The position numbers and the translations under genes were made by a program. A stretch of 64,000 nt of DNA from Apium graveolens (Eukaryota > Streptophyta > Magnoliopsida > Apiales > Apiaceae): positions 310,512,565-310,576,564 of the forward strand of contig NC_133648.1 of assembly GCF_009905375.1 (NCBI RefSeq). Reading direction: 5' to 3'. The notes beneath the pieces were generated by a model that did no database searches, had not been told where the DNA came from, and saw only the letters and a list, made by a program, of their open reading frames with translations. This document shows positions 60,199 through 64,000 of this stretch, one piece after another (position 1 is the stretch's first letter; every line of letters starts with the position of its first letter).

Positions 60199-63100
60199 TG
60201 TAGGACGTTGTTTTAAATGTAACGGTTCCTCCTCGCTTTATTTTTTCTACATTATTTTTTTTGTCAAAAATTAATTTTTTAATAATTTTTTGAACTTATA
60301 TTTTGATATTTTTGAATTAATATTTTAAACTAAAATATTTAAATTTAATATTGAATTTAAAATTTTTGAGTGAAAAAGTATTTTTTAATTATTTGTTCGA
60401 AATAGTATATTCAAATTTTTATTATAACGGAATATTGTGAGTTTTATATTTTTTTAATATTGTGAGTTTAATGTTTTTTTATTTTTCTTGTACTTGTCCA
60501 ATTTAGTTTATCAATTTTTAATTTATAGTAAACGGATATAATGCTAAAAATTGAAAATGTGCAAAACTAAAAAAAATGAAATTTTATCGATTTTTCGTTA
60601 ACTATAAAAAAATATAAAACAACTTAGCCCCGGAATACTAAATATTTTTCGTAACAAATAAAAAAAATACCCTGTGCCACCTACACCACTGTTTCATTGC
60701 CGCTAGTGCAATGAAACATTGCCGGGGGACGTTGTTTTAAATGTAACGGTTCCTCCTCGCTTTATTTTTTCTACTTTATTTTTTTTGTTAAAAATGAATT
60801 TTTAAATATTTTTTCGAACTTATGTTTTTATATTTTTTAATTAATATTTTAAACTAAAATATTTAAATTTAATATTGAATTTAAAATTTTTGAGTGAAAA
60901 TATATTTTTTAATTATTTGTTCGAAATAGTATTTTCGAATTTTTAATATAAGGGATTATTTTGAGTTTTATTTTTTTTTTAATATTGTGAGTGTTATGTT
61001 TTTTTATTTTTCTTGTACTTGTCCAATTTAGTTTATCAATTTTTAATTTATAGTAAACGGATATAATGCTAAAAATTGAAAATATGTAAAACTAAAAAAA
61101 AATGGAATTTTATCAATTTTTCGTTAACTATTAAAAAAATATAAAACAACTCAGCCCCCGGAATGCTAAATATTTTTCGTAAAAAATAAAAAAAAATATC
61201 TTTTGCCACCTACAACATTGTTTCATTGCGGCTAGTGCAATGAAACATTGTTGTAGGACATTGTTTTAAATTTACAGTTTCTCCTCGCTTTATTTTTTGT
61301 ACTTTATTTTTTTTGTCAAAAATTAATTTTTTAATAATTTTTTGAACATATATTTTGATATTTTTGAATTAATATTTTAAACTAAAATATTTAAATTTAA
61401 TATTGAATTTAAAATTTTTGAGTGAAAAAGTATTTTTTAATTATTTGTTCGAAATAGTATATTCAAATTTTTATTATAACTGAATATTGTGAGTTTTATA
61501 TTTTTTTTAATATTGTGAGTTTTATGTTTTTTTATTTTTCTTCTACTTGTCCAATTTAGTTTATCAATTTTTAATTTATAGTAAACGGATATAATGCTGA
61601 AAATTGAAAATGTGGAAAACTAAAAAAAATGGAATTTTATCGATTTTTCGTTAACTATAAAAAAATATAAAACAACTTAGCCCCCGGAATTCTAAATATT
61701 TTTCGTAAAAAATAAAAAAAATATCCTTTGCCACCTACACCATTGTTTCATTGCGGCTAGTGCAATGAAACATTGCTGTAGGACGTTGTTTTAATTGTAA
61801 AGGTTCTTCCTCGTTTTATTTTTCTAATTTTTTTTTTAAAAAATGAATTTTTAAATATTTTTTCGAAGTTATATTTTGATATTTTTGAATTAATATTTTA
61901 AACTAAAATATTTAAATTTAATATTGAATTTAAAATTTTTTAGTGAAAATATATTTTTTAATTATTTGTTCGAAACAGTATTTTCGAATTTTTATTATAA
62001 GGGATTATTTTGAGTTTTTGTTTTTTTTTAATATTGTGAGTGTTATGTTTTTTTATTTTTCGCGTACTTGTCCAATTTAGTTTATCAATTTTTAATTTAT
62101 AGTAAACGAATATAATGCTAAAAATTGAAAATGTGGAAAACTAAAAAAAATGGAATTTTATCGATTTTTCGTTAACTATAAAAAAATATAAAACAACTCC
62201 GCCCCCGGAATGCTAAATATTTTTCGTAAAAAATAAAAAAAAATATCCTTTGCTACCTAGAGCATTGTTTCATTGCGGCTAGTGCAATGAAACATTGCTG
62301 TAGGACATTGTTTTAAATGTAACGTTTCTTCCTCGCTTTATTTTTCTAATTTTTTTTTAAATGAATTTTTAAATAATTTTTTGAACTTATATTTTGATAT
62401 TTTTGAATTAATATTTTAAACTAAAATATTTAAATTTAATATTGAATTTAAAATTTTTGAGTGAAAAAATATTTTTTAATTATTTGTTCGAAATAGTATA
62501 TTCGAATTTTTACTATAACCAAATATTGTGAGTTTTATATTTTTTTTAATATTGTGAGTTTTATGTTTTTTTATTTTTCTTGTACTTGACCAATTTAGTT
62601 TATCAATTTTTAATTTATAGTAAACGAATATAATGCTAAAAATTGAAAATGTGAAAAACTAAAAAAAATGGAATTTTATCGATTTTTCGTTAACTATAAA
62701 AAAATATAAAACAACTTAGCCCCGAAATACTAAATATTTTTCGTAACAAATAAAAAAAATACCCTGTGCCACCTACAACTTTGTTTCATTGTGGCTAGTG
62801 CAATGAAACATTGCCGGAGGACGTTGTTTTAAATGTAACGTTTCTTCCTCGCTTTATTTTTCTAATTTTATTTTTTTTTAAATGAATTTTTAAATAATTT
62901 TTTGAACTTATATTTTGATATTTTTGAATTAATATTTTAAACTAAAATATTTAAATTTAATATTGGATTTAAAATTTTTGAGTGAAAAAGTATTTTTTAA
63001 TTATTTGTTCGAAATAGTATATTCGAATTTTTATTATAACGGAATATTTTGAGTTTTATATTTTTTTTAATATTGTGAGTTTTATGTTTTTTTATTTTTC

Positions 63101-64000
63101 TTGTACTTGTCCAATTTAGTTTATCAATTTTTAATTTATAGTAAACGGATATAATGCTAAAATTTGAAAATATGGAAAACTAAAAAAAATGGAATTTTTT
63201 CGATTTTTCGTTAACTATAAAAAAATATAAAACAACTCAGCCCCCGGAATGCTAAATCTTTTTCGTAAAAAATAAAAAAATATCCATTGTCACCTACAAC
63301 ATTGTTTCATTGGAGATAGTGCAATGAAACATTGCAGTATGATGTTGTTTTAATTGTAACGGTTCTTCCTCGCTTTGTTTTTCTAATTTTATTTTTTTTG
63401 TTTAAAATGAATTTTTAAATATTTTTTCGAACTTATATTTTGATATTTTTGAATTAATATTTTAAACTAAAATATTTAAATTTAAATATTGAATTTAAAA
63501 ATTTTGAGTGAAAATGTATTTTTTAAATATTTGTTCGAAATAGTATTTTCGAATTTTTATTATAAGGGAATATTTTGAGTTTTATGTTTTTTTTAATATT
63601 GTGAGTTTTATGTTTTTTTATTTTTCTAGTACTTGTCCAATTTAGTTTATCAATTTTAAATTTATAGTAAACGAATATAATGCTAAAAATTGAAAATATG
63701 AAAAACTAAAAAAGATGGAATTTTATCGATTTTTCGTTAACTATAAAAAATATAAAACAACTCAGACCCCGGAATGCTAAATATTTTTCGTAAAAAATAA
63801 AAAAAGCATTGTTTAATTGCGGCTAGTGCAATGAAACATTGCCGGAGGACGTTGTTTTAAATGTAACGTTTCTTCCTCGCTTTATTTTTCTAATTTTATT
63901 TTTTTTAAAAAATGAATTTTTAAATAATTTTTTGAACTTATATTTTGATATTTTTGAATTAATATTTTAAACTAAAATATTTAAATTTAATATTGAATTT

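Larger units (their letters stand above)
55986..64000. repeat. Satellite array, about 525-bp monomers with a boundary hairpin
   Basis: About 15 monomers, continuing past the window end. Each boundary has GCCACCTACA, then GTTTCATTGC-GGCTAGT-GCAATGAAAC, a 10-bp stem with a 7-base loop. GTTTCATTGC starts at 56013, 57021, 57549, 58078, 58597, 59100, 59624, 60151, 60691, 61220, 61745, 62267, 62783, 63304 and (as GTTTAATTGC) 63811. The boundary near 56540 has lost its hairpin. Spacing is 503-540 bp. Inside, monomers are very AT-rich with a conserved CTTGTACTTGTCCAATTTAG and two subtypes that alternate. Short open frames here are by-products of the AT-rich repeat. Confidence 0.95.

Noticed and set aside
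55986..64000. CRISPR-like array of short repeats with spacers
   Set aside because: The spacers are themselves homologous ~500-bp repeats and the setting is a plant nuclear genome; it is a satellite.

Overview
The window looks like a transposon-rich, AT-rich stretch of plant (eudicot-like) nuclear DNA. The evidence is GT-AG exon pieces, a Ty1/copia LTR retrotransposon, a CACTA (En/Spm) element whose second gene carries a Ulp1-like protease region, a MULE-type gene piece and a long satellite array. I see no intact host gene and no rRNA, tRNA or CRISPR. Most open frames are remnants or chance.

Layout. (1) 1-356: left flank, AT-rich, ends in an AT microsatellite. (2) 357-35091: three head-to-tail, almost identical units of about 11.8 kb. 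Units 1 and 2 each end with the first 626 bp of a copia LTR. Unit 3 runs into the complete copia element (35092-42392). (3) 42398-54542: a fourth, older and diverged copy of the first ~4.6 kb of the unit, split at 42959-51305 by a degenerate CACTA element flanked by GAT/GAT. The uninterrupted site survives in units 1-3. (4) 54543-55460: upstream exons of a WD40-type gene on the minus strand, whose 3' exons lie as scattered fragments in every unit. (5) 55460-55985: mixed non-coding DNA. (6) 55986-64000 (runs off the edge): satellite of about 525 bp per monomer, each monomer bounded by a short hairpin, with two monomer types that alternate.

History inferred from nesting. A WD40 gene was broken up and its 3' part duplicated several times. 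An older tandem duplication gave the unit 3/unit 4 pair. Copia landed (TSD TATGA) at the unit 3/unit 4 border, and CACTA landed in unit 4. Later a segment from the AT repeat to the palindromic cluster inside the 5' LTR was duplicated in tandem. Units 1 and 2 are closer to each other than to unit 3, so a second duplication followed, probably by unequal crossing-over.

The observation most worth following is in the copia element. The bases just inside the 5' LTR, where the tRNA primer site should be, do not begin with TGG. Instead 16 bases (36405-36420) are perfectly complementary to 36130-36145 in the LTR's own transcribed leader. This is the layout expected of self-primed reverse transcription, as known for yeast Tf1, and I do not know it as a described mechanism for plant copia elements. 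The second is the A/B dimeric hairpin satellite at the right end.
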